From positions 1 to 64,000 of the forward strand of contig CAVFJY010000004.1 of the NCBI GenBank assembly GCA_963623365.1: a stretch of 64,000 nt of DNA. The letters are read 5' to 3'. Positions 43,815-52,334 of the stretch are shown here, piece after piece. Under the pieces are notes generated by a model, which was not told the DNA's origin, ran no database searches, and was given only the letters and a program-made list of their open reading frames with translations. Numbering within the stretch: the stretch's first letter is position 1; every line of letters begins with the position of its first letter. This DNA is from UBA2834 sp963623365 (GTDB taxonomy: Bacteria > Patescibacteriota > Saccharimonadia > Saccharimonadales > Saccharimonadaceae). The position numbers and the translations under genes are program-made.

Positions 43815-45344
43815 TTATTTGTCTTTTTGCTGAGCTTCGGCTTCGAGCTGATTCAATTCCGCTTCGGAGCTGTCTTGCTGGGTTGCAGTCGACTCTTGGC
43901 CATCGGTTGGCTCTTGTTTATCGACTGGCTCTTGGCTTTCGGTCGACACTTGATTTTCGGTCGGTTCTTGACTCTCAGCTGGTTTTTGCTCCGCGGTTGG
44001 CGCAGTAGTCTCTGGGCTGGCCGGCGCAGCATCTTCTGTTTTTGAATTGGCGAATGTTTCCGCTTTGGCCGCCACGTCGGTGACAGATGCGTCTATGTCG
44101 GCAGAAGGGGTAGATACGACGGCGTCGATTGATGGGTTCGCGTCACTTGACGCAACTTCTGCGAAAGCGGAATTAGGACCGGATGGCACAGTCATTTGCA
44201 CGAAACGAGATTTTCGACGCTTGTGGACGAGGAGTATGAAGATGACGATGACGATGAGCGAAACTATGAGAATCGGTACAACTACTAGAGCGATAGATCG
44301 CAAATCGGGGCCAGTATCGTGCTTGGTGGTAGTGGCGGGTGCGACGTGGTCATCCGTCGTTTCGTCGTCAGTTTCTTCTTTGCCAGTGTCTTCGTTTTCC
44401 CCATCTTCCCCGTCGGCATCATCTTCCTCAGTGCTACCGGCGGCTTTAGCTGCGACTTCGATGGTGATGATATAATTAATATCGGTATTGCCGCCTTCGT
44501 CGACTGTGCCAGTAAGCGTAACCGTGCCGGAGCGAGTCGGTTTGCCACTTAAATATATGCCAGCTTTGCCGTTGTCGGTCTTATCGGTTTTGAGCGTGAT
44601 GCCGTTTTTGGTGGTATTGATTTCGCTAAGCGTTGTGGCGGATTCGTAAACTAAAGTACTTTTAATGCGTTTGCCGACGCTTGCTTCGAAATTTTGCTTG
44701 AGCTCAATACTAGGCTTATCGACATTGACAGACACGTTATAACTAATATCGTAGCGGTCGCCGCCATTGCCATTATCGACGGTAGCGCCGGAAAAAGTAA
44801 TGGTGCCGCCTTGAGTGGCTTTACCTTTGAGATGAATACCATAAGTACCGCCATAGTCGCCGCTATAGAGCGTGAGGCCATTTTTTTCATCGTTAATAGA
44901 AGGTGTAATTGTGCCTAGCGAATCATATACGAGTTTATCGTCGATTTGGTCAGAGATATTAATGTCATAAACTTGGACAACTACTTTCTTCTCATTGGCA
45001 ACATTGACGGTGATATCATAGACGAGATTAATGTTATTGCCATCATCGAGATTGCCGGCAAAAGTGACCGGTCCAGAGCCGAGCGGTGTGCCACCGAGAC
45101 AGAGGCCATATTTGCTCGACAAGGTGCAAGCTTTGAGGGTGATGCCGTTGATAGTCTTATTAAAATCGCCGAGCGCACCTTGCGCTTCATAAATCAAGGT
45201 ATCTTCCATCTTGGTACCAACGGACGCCTCGAAGGTCTTTTTTAGACTGCGACTTTCTTTGGCATAAACACTAGTGAGCGGCGCCGCGAGCGCGATTATT
45301 GCGGCTAGGAGATATAAAGATATGTTAGTGAGAATTTTGCGCAT
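43815..45344 (-). CDS. Surface protein with three ~90-aa beta repeats and long acidic/Gln-rich tail
   Basis: About 509 aa. The start ATG at 45344 has an AGGAA site and gives a signal peptide (LTNISLYLLAAIIALAAPLTSVYA). Three related modules follow (~30-115, ~116-205, ~206-295), each with E-A-S-V-G-like starts, N-G-[IL]-T-L in the middle, Y-G-[IL] and G-T-[IV]-T-[LF]-[ST]-G near the end. Then come an acidic linker (ED-rich), one membrane segment (SIALVVVPILIVSLIVIVIFILL), a basic stop (HKRRKSR) and a ~110-aa cytoplasmic tail of S-Q-E-P/T-E-N-Q-like repeats. No LPxTG. The modules probably fold as immunoglobulin-like beta sandwiches. Confidence 0.78.
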   Translation of the reverse strand: MRKILTNISLYLLAAIIALAAPLTSVYAKESRSLKKTFEASVGTKMEDTLIYEAQGALGDFNKTINGITLKACTLSSKYGLCLGGTPLGSGPVTFAGNLDDGNNINLVYDITVNVANEKKVVVQVYDINISDQIDDKLVYDSLGTITPSINDEKNGLTLYSGDYGGTYGIHLKGKATQGGTITFSGATVDNGNGGDRYDISYNVSVNVDKPSIELKQNFEASVGKRIKSTLVYESATTLSEINTTKNGITLKTDKTDNGKAGIYLSGKPTRSGTVTLTGTVDEGGNTDINYIITIEVAAKAAGSTEEDDADGEDGENEDTGKEETDDETTDDHVAPATTTKHDTGPDLRSIALVVVPILIVSLIVIVIFILLVHKRRKSRFVQMTVPSGPNSAFAEVASSDANPSIDAVVSTPSADIDASVTDVAAKAETFANSKTEDAAPASPETTAPTAEQKPAESQEPTENQVSTESQEPVDKQEPTDGQESTATQQDSSEAELNQLEAEAQQKDK

Positions 45345-45351
45345 ATTTTTC

Positions 45352-45675
45352 CTATGGCTTAACTTTGGCGAGCTTTTTCTTGTTGATGGTGTTGATGATA
45401 ATACCAGCAAAAATAGAAATAATGGCGGCGAGAATAAGTCCGGCTGAGATATAAATTAGATTTGATGAGAAAATATCGGCGAAATAATTACTTTCGGATG
45501 TAGTTGCCGAGACGCTTGTTTCGACGATTTTTTGCTCGGCTTCGTCGCAGCCACTTTCTTCTTTAGCATAAATTCTGAGACTGCCTTGGCTATCGACGAT
45601 GAAGGTGCAGTAATAAGGGTAATCTGGTCCGCCGCTTGTGTTGAAGTTGTCACTAGATTCTACAAAATCTCTCAT
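45352..45675 (-). CDS. Small membrane protein, operon partner of the repeat surface protein
   Basis: A 107-aa protein: a ~55-aa N-terminal part with two cysteines (YPYYCTFIVD…ESGCDEAE), one membrane segment (LIYISAGLILAAIISIFAGI) and a basic end (N-K-K-K-L-A-K-V-K-P). It ends 7 bases before the start of the repeat protein. The ATG at 45675 is chosen because the -10 box lies 6 bases upstream; the much longer frame to 46140 would run antisense through no plausible protein. Confidence 0.65.
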   Translation of the reverse strand: MRDFVESSDNFNTSGGPDYPYYCTFIVDSQGSLRIYAKEESGCDEAEQKIVETSVSATTSESNYFADIFSSNLIYISAGLILAAIISIFAGIIINTINKKKLAKVKP

Positions 45676-45681
45676 GCTTAT

Positions 45682-45690
45682 ATTATAGCA
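45682..45690 (-). promoter_or_regulatory. Extended -10 of the surface-protein operon
   Basis: TG-C-TATAAT, 6 bases before the ATG at 45675; leaderless. Confidence 0.65.
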
Positions 45691-45696
45691 AAAAAT

Positions 45697-45719
45697 GACC
45701 CGAGGGAAAGCCTCGGGTC
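45697..45719 (-). terminator. Terminator of the glycine-rich gene
   Basis: A perfect 9-bp stem GACCCGAGG/CCTCGGGTC, then six T on the minus strand. It abuts the next promoter. Confidence 0.9.
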
Positions 45720-45733
45720 GTAAAGTTGGATGT

Positions 45734-46180
45734 CTACCAGCGGCCGAGCATATGAAACCAGGCACGAATACGCGCAAAGAGTCCATAATGCGGGACGGGA
45801 CGAGGTGGTGGCGCAAAGCTGCCGGGGCGTGGATTCGAGCTATGGCCATGCGGGCCACCAAAACCGAGGAATCCACCGCGGCCAAACCAGCCGCCACGTC
45901 CTGGGCCCCTGTTGGGGCCACCGTAACCGCCGGGTCTCGGTCCACCCGAACCGCGGCCAAACCAGCCACCGTGCGGACCACCCGGGCCACCGCCGTGCGG
46001 GCCGTTTGGGCCATGTCCACCACGTCCTGGGCCGCCACGTCCTGGGCCACCACGTCCTGGGCCGCCACGTCCTGGCCCACCGGGACCGCCGCCGAAGCCG
46101 CCACCGGGGCCACCCCCACCGGGACCGCCACCGGGGCCACCGAAAAACATCACATTCGGAAGAGCTATCGCTGCTGTCAT
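45734..46180 (-). CDS. Glycine-rich low-complexity protein (148 aa)
   Basis: The ATG at 46180 follows a strong AAAGGGGG site. Residues ~15-110 are almost only Gly, Pro, Arg and His in tandem (GPGRGG repeats, then GPHGG, WFGRG), ending with a Pro-rich part (FAPPPRPVPHYG) and a short amphipathic C-terminus (ARIRAWFHMLGRW). It resembles RGG-type low-complexity proteins rather than any enzyme. A single-gene unit with a strong extended -10 promoter and a strong terminator suggests high expression. The function is unknown; RNA or surface binding is possible. Confidence 0.7.
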   Translation of the reverse strand: MTAAIALPNVMFFGGPGGGPGGGGPGGGFGGGPGGPGRGGPGRGGPGRGGPGRGGHGPNGPHGGGPGGPHGGWFGRGSGGPRPGGYGGPNRGPGRGGWFGRGGFLGFGGPHGHSSNPRPGSFAPPPRPVPHYGLFARIRAWFHMLGRW

Positions 46181-46213
46181 CGAAATACCCCCTTTCGTGA
46201 ACGATATAATATT

Positions 46214-46222
46214 ATTATAGCA
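46214..46222 (-). promoter_or_regulatory. Extended -10 promoter of the glycine-rich gene
   Basis: TG-C-TATAAT, followed by a ~27-nt leader with AAAGGGGG. Confidence 0.65.
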
Positions 46223-46254
46223 TACTTTTGCGAAAAAATCAAGGGAGCGAAATG

Positions 46255-46959
46255 TCAATCGCTGGTTTCCCAGATAACGTTGATGTTTTTACTAATGAAG
46301 ATATCGTCGGGGTGGAAGGTTTCGTCGATGAGCTGGAGTTGTTTCTCAATGCTAGCGGCTGTCTCCTCGAAGCGAGCGCTTTTAGCATAGGAAACGCCAT
46401 AGTCAAAATTCCGGTTAGAAGTCGTGTCGTCGAGATCGACATGGATACAGTCGCGCAGATGTTTATTGGCGGCAGCGGCAAGCGTTTCGGCTTTGAGCTG
46501 GGCGTCGCGATAGGCGTCGCCGATCAGGCCACGCTGGTAGGCTTTGGGGTCCTTTAGGTTAAAATCGATGGAAAAGCGCGGTTTGCCGGCAGCTTTGGCA
46601 GTGAGAACCAGTAGCTTTGCAAGACGTTCGCGGTTATAATCGAATTCAAGATAGGCTTGTTGAGTAAAATAAAAACCATTGGATACGCGGCGGGTAAGCT
46701 GTTTGCCGAGGTCTTGCTCGGTCTTGGCGTCGAGATGATTAGTAGTAAATTCTTCGTGAATATTATAGGCGCGAGTTTTAAAGTCGGCGGCGGTAAAATC
46801 TGTATTAGCTTCGATAAAATCCAGATAATCTTTGACGGACTGGACGCCTTTTTGCAAAACCTCGTCGTATGAATTGGCGTGTTCGCGAAAAGTGACACTC
46901 GCGACAATCTGGTCGGGCGCAACAGTGCGACTAGCTTCACCTTTAACTGTAATTTGCAT
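46255..46959 (-). CDS. SIMPL-domain (DUF541) protein
   Basis: A 234-aa protein matching the SIMPL/DUF541 family: MQITVKGEASRTVAPDQIVA at the N-terminus and a pattern of V-x-V-x-G-E…P-D start, R-R-V-S-N-G-F-Y-F-T in the middle. The family is small, often periplasmic, and of unknown biochemical role; here there is no signal peptide. AAAGGAG site precedes the ATG. Confidence 0.75.
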   Translation of the reverse strand: MQITVKGEASRTVAPDQIVASVTFREHANSYDEVLQKGVQSVKDYLDFIEANTDFTAADFKTRAYNIHEEFTTNHLDAKTEQDLGKQLTRRVSNGFYFTQQAYLEFDYNRERLAKLLVLTAKAAGKPRFSIDFNLKDPKAYQRGLIGDAYRDAQLKAETLAAAANKHLRDCIHVDLDDTTSNRNFDYGVSYAKSARFEETAASIEKQLQLIDETFHPDDIFISKNINVIWETSD

Positions 46960-46983
46960 ATATAAACTCCTTTGCTTAAAACT

Positions 46984-46992
46984 ATTTTAACA
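46984..46992 (-). promoter_or_regulatory. Extended -10 of the SIMPL gene
   Basis: TG-T-TAAAAT with a ~20-nt leader and an AAAGGAG ribosome binding site. Confidence 0.5.
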
Positions 46993-47156
46993 TAATGCTT
47001 ATGCTTGCGGCGAATTGAGAATATGGTAAATTATGAGTTATACTGATAAGAAAGGGGGGGGTGAATGCAAGCGGTAGCTCATTTGGAGCGAAATAATATG
47101 ATCTAAGACTTCATAATAACCCAAGATTAATGCGAAAGCGAAAGGAGTTATTTCTG

Positions 47157-48494
47157 ATGGATGAGAAAATTTTTGAATTGATTGCGGCGGAAAAACAACG
47201 CCAGCGCGAAGGTCTGGAGTTGATTCCGAGCGAGAATTATGTATCAAAGGAAGTGCTCATGGCGATGGGGTCGGAGCTAACGAATAAGTATTCGGAAGGC
47301 TATCCGAATTTTGAGGGCCTAGATGGCGACGACGACGCGGTGCTGACAAGTACGACGGAGGGACATCGTTATTATGGTGGCCAAGAGAATACGAACCAGA
47401 TTGAGCGCTTAGCAATCGCGCGGGCGCGACGACTGTTTCATGCTGACCATGCGAATGTGCAGCCGCATTCGGGCGCGCAGGCAAACAATGCGGTCTATAA
47501 CGCATGGCTGGAGCCTGGAGATGTGGTGTTGGGCATGAATTTGGGACATGGCGGGCATCTGACGCATGGTTCACCGGTGACGCAAAGTGCAAAAATCTAC
47601 AAGTTTATGGCCTACGGTACGGATTTGGTGACTGGTGATATTGACTATGATGAGTTGGAACGCTTGGCACGAGAATACCAGCCGAAGATTATTTTGGTGG
47701 GTTATTCGGCCTTTATGAAAGTGCCAGATTTTGCGCGAGTAGCGAAAATTGGTCGCGAAATCCCTGGCTGCTTGTTGATGGCGGATATGGCACACGTGGC
47801 TGGCTTGATTGCGGGCGGCGTGCATCCGAATCCGCTCGACTATGGTTTTCATGTGATGACAACGACGACGCATAAAACTTTGCGCGGGCCGCGAGGCGGT
47901 TTAATCCTGAGTAGGGGTGTCGTGAGTAATCCTTTGCGCCGACCGGAACATAAGCTGGAAAATATTCCAACCTTGATTGACCGTTCAGTCTTCCCCGGTA
48001 CGCAAGGGGGACCGCTGGAGCATGTGATTGCGGCCAAAGCGGTGGCTTTCCATGAGGCGCTGCAACCAGAATTCCGTGATTATGCGGCGAGGACTGTCGC
48101 AAATGCGCAGACTTTGGCGGAAGCGTTGAAGGAACGGGGCTTTAAGTTGATTGGTGACGGCACGGATAATCACTTAATTTTAATTAATGTGGTTGAATCC
48201 TACGAAATTGACGGTAAGCAATTTGAGCGGACATTAGATAAGATTGGCTTAACACTGAATGCGAATGCGATTCCGAACGATACGCGCAAAGCCTTCGAGC
48301 CGTCGGGTGCACGTCTAGGCACGCCTGCGGTGACAACGCGCGGACTGGGCGAAGCGGAAATGCGGCAAATTGCCGATTGGATGCAACAATGCGCAGAAGT
48401 TTGCGCTGGTAAGCGTAGCGAAAACGAGCTGGAAGCGATGCGAGCGGCAGTGTGTGCATTGGCGCTGCGCTTCCCTTTGCCGAGTGAACAATAA
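47157..48494 (+). CDS. glyA: Serine hydroxymethyltransferase
   Basis: A 445-aa PLP enzyme: R-Q-R-E-G-L-E-L-I-P-S-E-N-Y-V-S, E-G-Y-P, NVQPHSGAQAN, D-M-A-H-V-A-G-L-I-A-G-G, and the PLP-lysine motif T-T-T-T-H-K-T-L-R-G-P-R-G-G. It interconverts serine and glycine with one-carbon transfer to tetrahydrofolate. The ATG at 47157 is favoured by AAAGGAG at 47141. A possible small leader ORF lies upstream (47064). Confidence 0.96.
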   Translation: MDEKIFELIAAEKQRQREGLELIPSENYVSKEVLMAMGSELTNKYSEGYPNFEGLDGDDDAVLTSTTEGHRYYGGQENTNQIERLAIARARRLFHADHANVQPHSGAQANNAVYNAWLEPGDVVLGMNLGHGGHLTHGSPVTQSAKIYKFMAYGTDLVTGDIDYDELERLAREYQPKIILVGYSAFMKVPDFARVAKIGREIPGCLLMADMAHVAGLIAGGVHPNPLDYGFHVMTTTTHKTLRGPRGGLILSRGVVSNPLRRPEHKLENIPTLIDRSVFPGTQGGPLEHVIAAKAVAFHEALQPEFRDYAARTVANAQTLAEALKERGFKLIGDGTDNHLILINVVESYEIDGKQFERTLDKIGLTLNANAIPNDTRKAFEPSGARLGTPAVTTRGLGEAEMRQIADWMQQCAEVCAGKRSENELEAMRAAVCALALRFPLPSEQ

Positions 48495-48510
48495 TTATTT
48501 CGCGACAAAC

Positions 48511-48544
48511 AAAAATCTCCCTTGATAGTTGAGGGAGATTTTTT
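48511..48544. terminator. Bidirectional terminator glyA/recR
   Basis: AAAATCTCCCT and AGGGAGATTTT pair, with T- and A-runs on both sides. Confidence 0.88.
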
Positions 48545-48555
48545 AGAATCTAGGT

Positions 48556-49161
48556 TTAGAGTTGTGTACGGTTGTTGAGAGCGCTAGTGAGAGTAATTTG
48601 ATCGGCATATTCAAGCGAAACGCCCAGCGGTAAACCACGAGCGAGACGCGTAATTTTGAGCTCGGGATATTTCTCGTGCAATAATTTATCGAGTAAAACC
48701 GCCGTTGATTCACCCTCGACGGAAGGGTTAGTGGCGATAATAATTTCCGTAACTTGGTCGGTCGCAACGCGCTCAACTAGTTCTTTGATATGAAGCTTGT
48801 CGGCAGTAATACCGTCCATGGGCGAAATTGCGCCACCAAGTACGTGATAAGTGCCGGTAAATGATTTTGTGCGCTCGATGGCATAAACATCAAGCGGCTC
48901 CTCGACAACCAGAACAAGACTTTTGTCGCGCGCAGGATCGTCATAAATTGGCGAAACGTCGTCGCTAGCGTCCATGATGGCGAAAGTCTTAGGACAAATC
49001 TTAACGCCACTATGCAGATGCTGGAGTGCATCAGCGATATTTTCGGCAATATTGGCGTCTGATTTGAGTAAAAAGTAAGCATAACGCTCAGCCGTGCGCG
49101 AGCCTACCCCCGGCAAACGCCCGAGCGCGTCAATTATGTCACTAAGTGCTGCGGGCAGCAT
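48556..49161 (-). CDS. recR: Recombination protein RecR, without zinc finger
   Basis: A 201-aa RecR: N-terminal HhH (LGRLPGVGSRTAERYAYFLL), then a Toprim domain (L-V-L-V-V-E-E-P-L-D-V-Y-A-I-E-R-T…G-T-Y-H-V-L-G-G-A-I-S-P-M-D-G-I) and a C-terminal Walker-B-like T-R-L-A-R-G-L-P. RecR normally has a C4 zinc finger between HhH and Toprim. Here that segment (~residues 53-75, K-I-C-P-K-T… to P-A-R-D) holds only one cysteine. RecR loads RecA with RecO at gaps. It is the last gene of the cluster, 3 bases after ybaB. Confidence 0.93.
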   Translation of the reverse strand: MLPAALSDIIDALGRLPGVGSRTAERYAYFLLKSDANIAENIADALQHLHSGVKICPKTFAIMDASDDVSPIYDDPARDKSLVLVVEEPLDVYAIERTKSFTGTYHVLGGAISPMDGITADKLHIKELVERVATDQVTEIIIATNPSVEGESTAVLLDKLLHEKYPELKITRLARGLPLGVSLEYADQITLTSALNNRTQL

Positions 49162-49164
49162 AAA

Positions 49165-49461
49165 TTAGAGTCCGAGGTTGCCGAGGCCGCCCATCAAAGG
49201 TTTCATTTTTTCGGTAGCAATTTCCTGCGCTTTGGCAAAGCCGTCGCGGAAAGCATTTTCGGTCCAACGTTCGAGCTCGTGGATATCATCGAGATCGATT
49301 TTCTCTGGGTCGAATGTGACTTTTTTAATCTTGAGCTCGCCGGTGATTTGAATTACGACGGCGCCGTCACCTGCTTCGACCTCGACGATTTCATTCTTTA
49401 ATTCTTTTTGGGCTTTGCGTAGCTCATTTAGCATTTTCATTTGATCCATGGTGGCACCCAT
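49165..49461 (-). CDS. YbaB/EbfC-family nucleoid-associated protein
   Basis: A 98-aa protein with the family pattern MLNELRKAQKELKNEI, a G-D-G-A-V-V-I-Q-I-T-G sheet, K-K-V-T-F-D-P-E-K-I-D, and K-M-K-P-L-M-G-G-L-G-N-L. YbaB proteins are dimeric DNA-binding chromosome-associated proteins, often encoded between dnaX and recR. Here it keeps its place before recR, but dnaB and a glycosyltransferase separate it from dnaX. The start at 49461 follows GGAG and is nearly coupled to the gene before it. Confidence 0.9.
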   Translation of the reverse strand: MGATMDQMKMLNELRKAQKELKNEIVEVEAGDGAVVIQITGELKIKKVTFDPEKIDLDDIHELERWTENAFRDGFAKAQEIATEKMKPLMGGLGNLGL

Positions 49462-49462
49462 T

Positions 49463-50938
49463 TTATTCTTCTCCCTCTTGTTCGGTAGTTTTAGTAGTTA
49501 TCTTTGAGTATATATATAGTCTATCAGAGTTGCGCGTCTTTGGCGATGTAATTATCTCTTTGAGTTCAAGTCGTTCATCTTGGCAAGTATCGCCGAGCAC
49601 GGCGACGGATGCATCTTCGATACGTTCGGGCAGTTTGGTCACGATAGTGTAGCTGCTATAATTCTCGAGCAATTTATAGAAGTCATAGTTATCGGTTTCG
49701 GGATTAATTAAGAGAATAGTGCCACTTTTGAGATGGTCTTGAATGAGGGTAAGATCATTGGTGAAATTTTTCGCAACGCGCGGCGTGTAATGGTAGCCAT
49801 AGACGAAATGCATTAGGCCGGAAACAATAATTGTTACGACGACGACAACGATAGGCGTGGTGCCAAGAAAATGTGCATAAGGATTTTCCGGAAAGAGCGA
49901 ATGCCATTTTTCAATAACGGATTCCAGGCCAGCAGTACTAAGCACAGCAATTGGTAAAATAATAGAGATAGCAACGGATTGATTGAAACCGGAAATAATG
50001 ATGGCAAAAATAGTGAGGAGACTAATGACGGTATTGCGGGAGGTAAAAAGCTGCCCCATTGAAGCGAGAATGCCGAAGATAACTAAAACAATTGTGGCGA
50101 GACCGAAAAATGGCGCGAGATAAATACTGTCGTAAGCGAGACTGAAGGAGAAAAATGGTGCAAAGGCGGCAGAAATGTTGTTGATGAAATTGTTGAAACT
50201 AAAGTCCTCCATGAAAAGCAGCTCACGAATGGTATCGTGCCGGAAGAAACAGGCGATAACTAATGGCAAAATAACGAGCGTAAAAGCGGAAAAACAAATG
50301 ATGAGCTGATAGAGCTTGAGTTGCTTAAGTGCGTAACGTAGATGCGGATGAGCAATCCCGGCAATGCCGATGCCAATCGAAACATAGATAAGTTGCGGCG
50401 TGTACATGGAGAGCGCGAGGCAAAGTACGAAGCTAATTACGAGTAGTGGGTGCGTATGGTCGTTGTCGACAATTTTGGAGCCAAGCCAAAGAATGACGAC
50501 GAGCCAAAAAACGTACATGATAGTTGGCGTGCCGTGGCCGGATAAGAAAAGAAAGGCCGTGGAAAGTGTTGTGAGAATAGAGCCGACAATGGCGACATCG
50601 GATTTAAACCAACGGTTTAATAGTAGCACGATAAAGAAGGCCGCGAATACGCCAATAAGGATAGAAGGGAGTTTAATCGAGAGTAGCGATAGGCCAAAAA
50701 GCGAAATGCTGGCTTTTTGAAGAAGAAGATAAGGTAAGTTAATGACAGTGCCGTCGCTAATGAAGCTAGCATGAATTTGGTCGGAGTTAATGGCAGATTG
50801 CATCTCGTCTTGGCTGAGGCCATTGGGCGCAATATGGGGCAGAAAAATTAATAAGCCAAAAAAGATAATCATTAAAGCGGCGTAGCCAATGATGAAGCGA
50901 TAGCGGTATAAAAAAAGTTTCGGAGAACGCTGTTTCAC
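49463..50938 (-). CDS. Polytopic membrane glycosyltransferase-like protein (GT39/ArnT-type)
   Basis: About 491 aa with 10-12 hydrophobic segments and the N-terminal L-P-H-I-A-P-N-G-L-S-Q-D-E-M extracytoplasmic loop with an acidic pair, as in PMT/ArnT-like GT-C enzymes that transfer sugars from lipid carriers. A C-terminal soluble domain follows. The GTG at 50938 is chosen because an extended -10 lies 7 bases upstream; the longer frame would run into dnaB. The substrate is unknown. It sits inside the dnaX-dnaB-ybaB-recR cluster. Confidence 0.7.
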   Translation of the reverse strand: MKQRSPKLFLYRYRFIIGYAALMIIFFGLLIFLPHIAPNGLSQDEMQSAINSDQIHASFISDGTVINLPYLLLQKASISLFGLSLLSIKLPSILIGVFAAFFIVLLLNRWFKSDVAIVGSILTTLSTAFLFLSGHGTPTIMYVFWLVVILWLGSKIVDNDHTHPLLVISFVLCLALSMYTPQLIYVSIGIGIAGIAHPHLRYALKQLKLYQLIICFSAFTLVILPLVIACFFRHDTIRELLFMEDFSFNNFINNISAAFAPFFSFSLAYDSIYLAPFFGLATIVLVIFGILASMGQLFTSRNTVISLLTIFAIIISGFNQSVAISIILPIAVLSTAGLESVIEKWHSLFPENPYAHFLGTTPIVVVVVTIIVSGLMHFVYGYHYTPRVAKNFTNDLTLIQDHLKSGTILLINPETDNYDFYKLLENYSSYTIVTKLPERIEDASVAVLGDTCQDERLELKEIITSPKTRNSDRLYIYSKITTKTTEQEGEE

Positions 50939-50945
50939 TAAACTA

Positions 50946-50954
50946 ATTTTAGCA
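50946..50954 (-). promoter_or_regulatory. Extended -10 of the GT-C-like gene
   Basis: TG-C-TAAAAT, 7 bases before the GTG at 50938; leaderless with a GTG start. Confidence 0.6.
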
Positions 50955-50984
50955 TATTCGCGATGTGCTCGACAAGTAAGGCAA

Positions 50985-52334
50985 TTATTCGTGCTTGGTG
51001 TCGAGCGACATAAAGCGGACGCGAGCTTTGTCGAAATAGAGTTCGACATTGCCGGTTGGACCACGACGGTGCTTGGCGAGAATCAAATCGGTAATATTCT
51101 GGCGCTCAGTTTCGGGATTGTAATAATCTTCGCGGTAAAGGAACATGACAATATCGGCGTCCTGCTCGATTGAGCCAGACTCGCGCAAGTCGGAAAGCAT
51201 TGGAATTTGCGGCGAACGTGATTCGACGGTACGCGAGAGCTGCGACAAGGCAATGACGGGCACATCTAGTTCGCGGGCAATCAACTTGAGGCCACGTGAG
51301 ATTTCGGAAATTTCTTGGACACGGTTATCCATCGCCCGCTTGGACGAGCCGGACATCAACTGTAAATAGTCGACAATAATCAAGCCAATTTCATGGTCGT
51401 GAGCAGCGCGGCGTGCCTTGGTGCGCATCTCCATAACGGTTAAGCCCGGGGTATCATCGATGAAAATTGGTAATTCAGACAGCTCAGACATGGCTTCGGA
51501 AATTTGCGAGAAATCGTCGCCAGAAAAGCCGCCCGTATCGAGTTTGAAAGAGTCGATGCCGGAAGCGTCGGCCAGCATACGATTAATTAATTGTTGACGG
51601 CCCATTTCTAGGGAGAAAACTAAGACGGCTTTGTTATTAATGCGCGCGACGTTGCTGGCAAAGTTGAGCGCGAGCGCGGTTTTACCCATGGCTGGGCGCG
51701 CGGCGAGAATGATTAAATCGGATTTATGAAAGCCGGCAGTCATGCGATCGAGGTCGGGATAGCCGGTTTTGTAGCCAGCGATACTACCCTTGTTTTCGTG
51801 CAATTCTTCGAGGCGATCGAAGGTTTCGGAGAGTAAGTCGGAAATTGGGACGAGATCGTTGTGAATGTTTTGCTCGGAAACTTCGAAGAGTTGGCGTTCG
51901 GCGGATCCGAGTAATTCAAGTGTTTCGGAATTGCCGTCAAAGGCATTTTCGGTAATGGCGGCAGCGGCGGCGATAAGGCGACGACGAACGGCGGCTTCGT
52001 TGACGCGTTCGGCATAGTCTTTGGCGTGCGCAGCGACGGGCGTGAAGTTGGCAAGCTCGGAAAGGTAGGCAGAGCCGCCGGCCTTTTGGATGAGTTTTTT
52101 GCGTTTTAGCTCGTCGCTAACAGTGACGAGGTCGACAGGGCGATGGCGCTCATAAAGATTCCACATTGCACTATAGATGTGCTGATGGCGTTCATCATAA
52201 AAATCTTTCGGTTTAACAATTTCAGTGACGTCTGGCAGGGCCTCTTCAGAAATGAGAATTGCACCGAGCAGAGACTTTTCGGCATCAAGATTTTGCGGTG
52301 GAATCCGGTCCGCTTTGGTTTTTTGATCACTCAT
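50985..52334 (-). CDS. dnaB: Replicative DNA helicase DnaB
   Basis: A 449-aa helicase. N-terminal domain P-P-Q-N-L-D-A-E-K-S-L-L-G-A-I-L, then RecA-like core with Walker A A-A-R-P-A-M-G-K-T-A-L-A-L, F-S-L-E-M-G-R-Q-Q-L, Walker B L-I-I-V-D-Y-L-Q-L-M and R-D-L-R-E-S-G-S-I-E-Q-D-A-D. It unwinds DNA at the replication fork. It overlaps dnaX by 8 bases, so the two are co-translated, which is uncommon. Confidence 0.96.
   Translation of the reverse strand: MSDQKTKADRIPPQNLDAEKSLLGAILISEEALPDVTEIVKPKDFYDERHQHIYSAMWNLYERHRPVDLVTVSDELKRKKLIQKAGGSAYLSELANFTPVAAHAKDYAERVNEAAVRRRLIAAAAAITENAFDGNSETLELLGSAERQLFEVSEQNIHNDLVPISDLLSETFDRLEELHENKGSIAGYKTGYPDLDRMTAGFHKSDLIILAARPAMGKTALALNFASNVARINNKAVLVFSLEMGRQQLINRMLADASGIDSFKLDTGGFSGDDFSQISEAMSELSELPIFIDDTPGLTVMEMRTKARRAAHDHEIGLIIVDYLQLMSGSSKRAMDNRVQEISEISRGLKLIARELDVPVIALSQLSRTVESRSPQIPMLSDLRESGSIEQDADIVMFLYREDYYNPETERQNITDLILAKHRRGPTGNVELYFDKARVRFMSLDTKHE

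Noticed and set aside
45352..46140. Long minus-strand frame continuing upstream of the 107-aa membrane protein
   Set aside because: Its upstream half is the shadow of the glycine-rich gene in another frame. The -10 box 6 bases before 45675 supports the short form.
45994..46147. CRISPR-like or intergenic tandem repeats (repeated GGGCCGCCACGTCCT units)
   Set aside because: The repeats are in frame with the glycine-rich gene and code for its GPGRGG units; there are no spacers of constant length.
50939..51064. Extended N-terminus of the GT-C-like membrane protein
   Set aside because: It would read through the 3' end of dnaB in another frame; the leaderless promoter fits the GTG at 50938.
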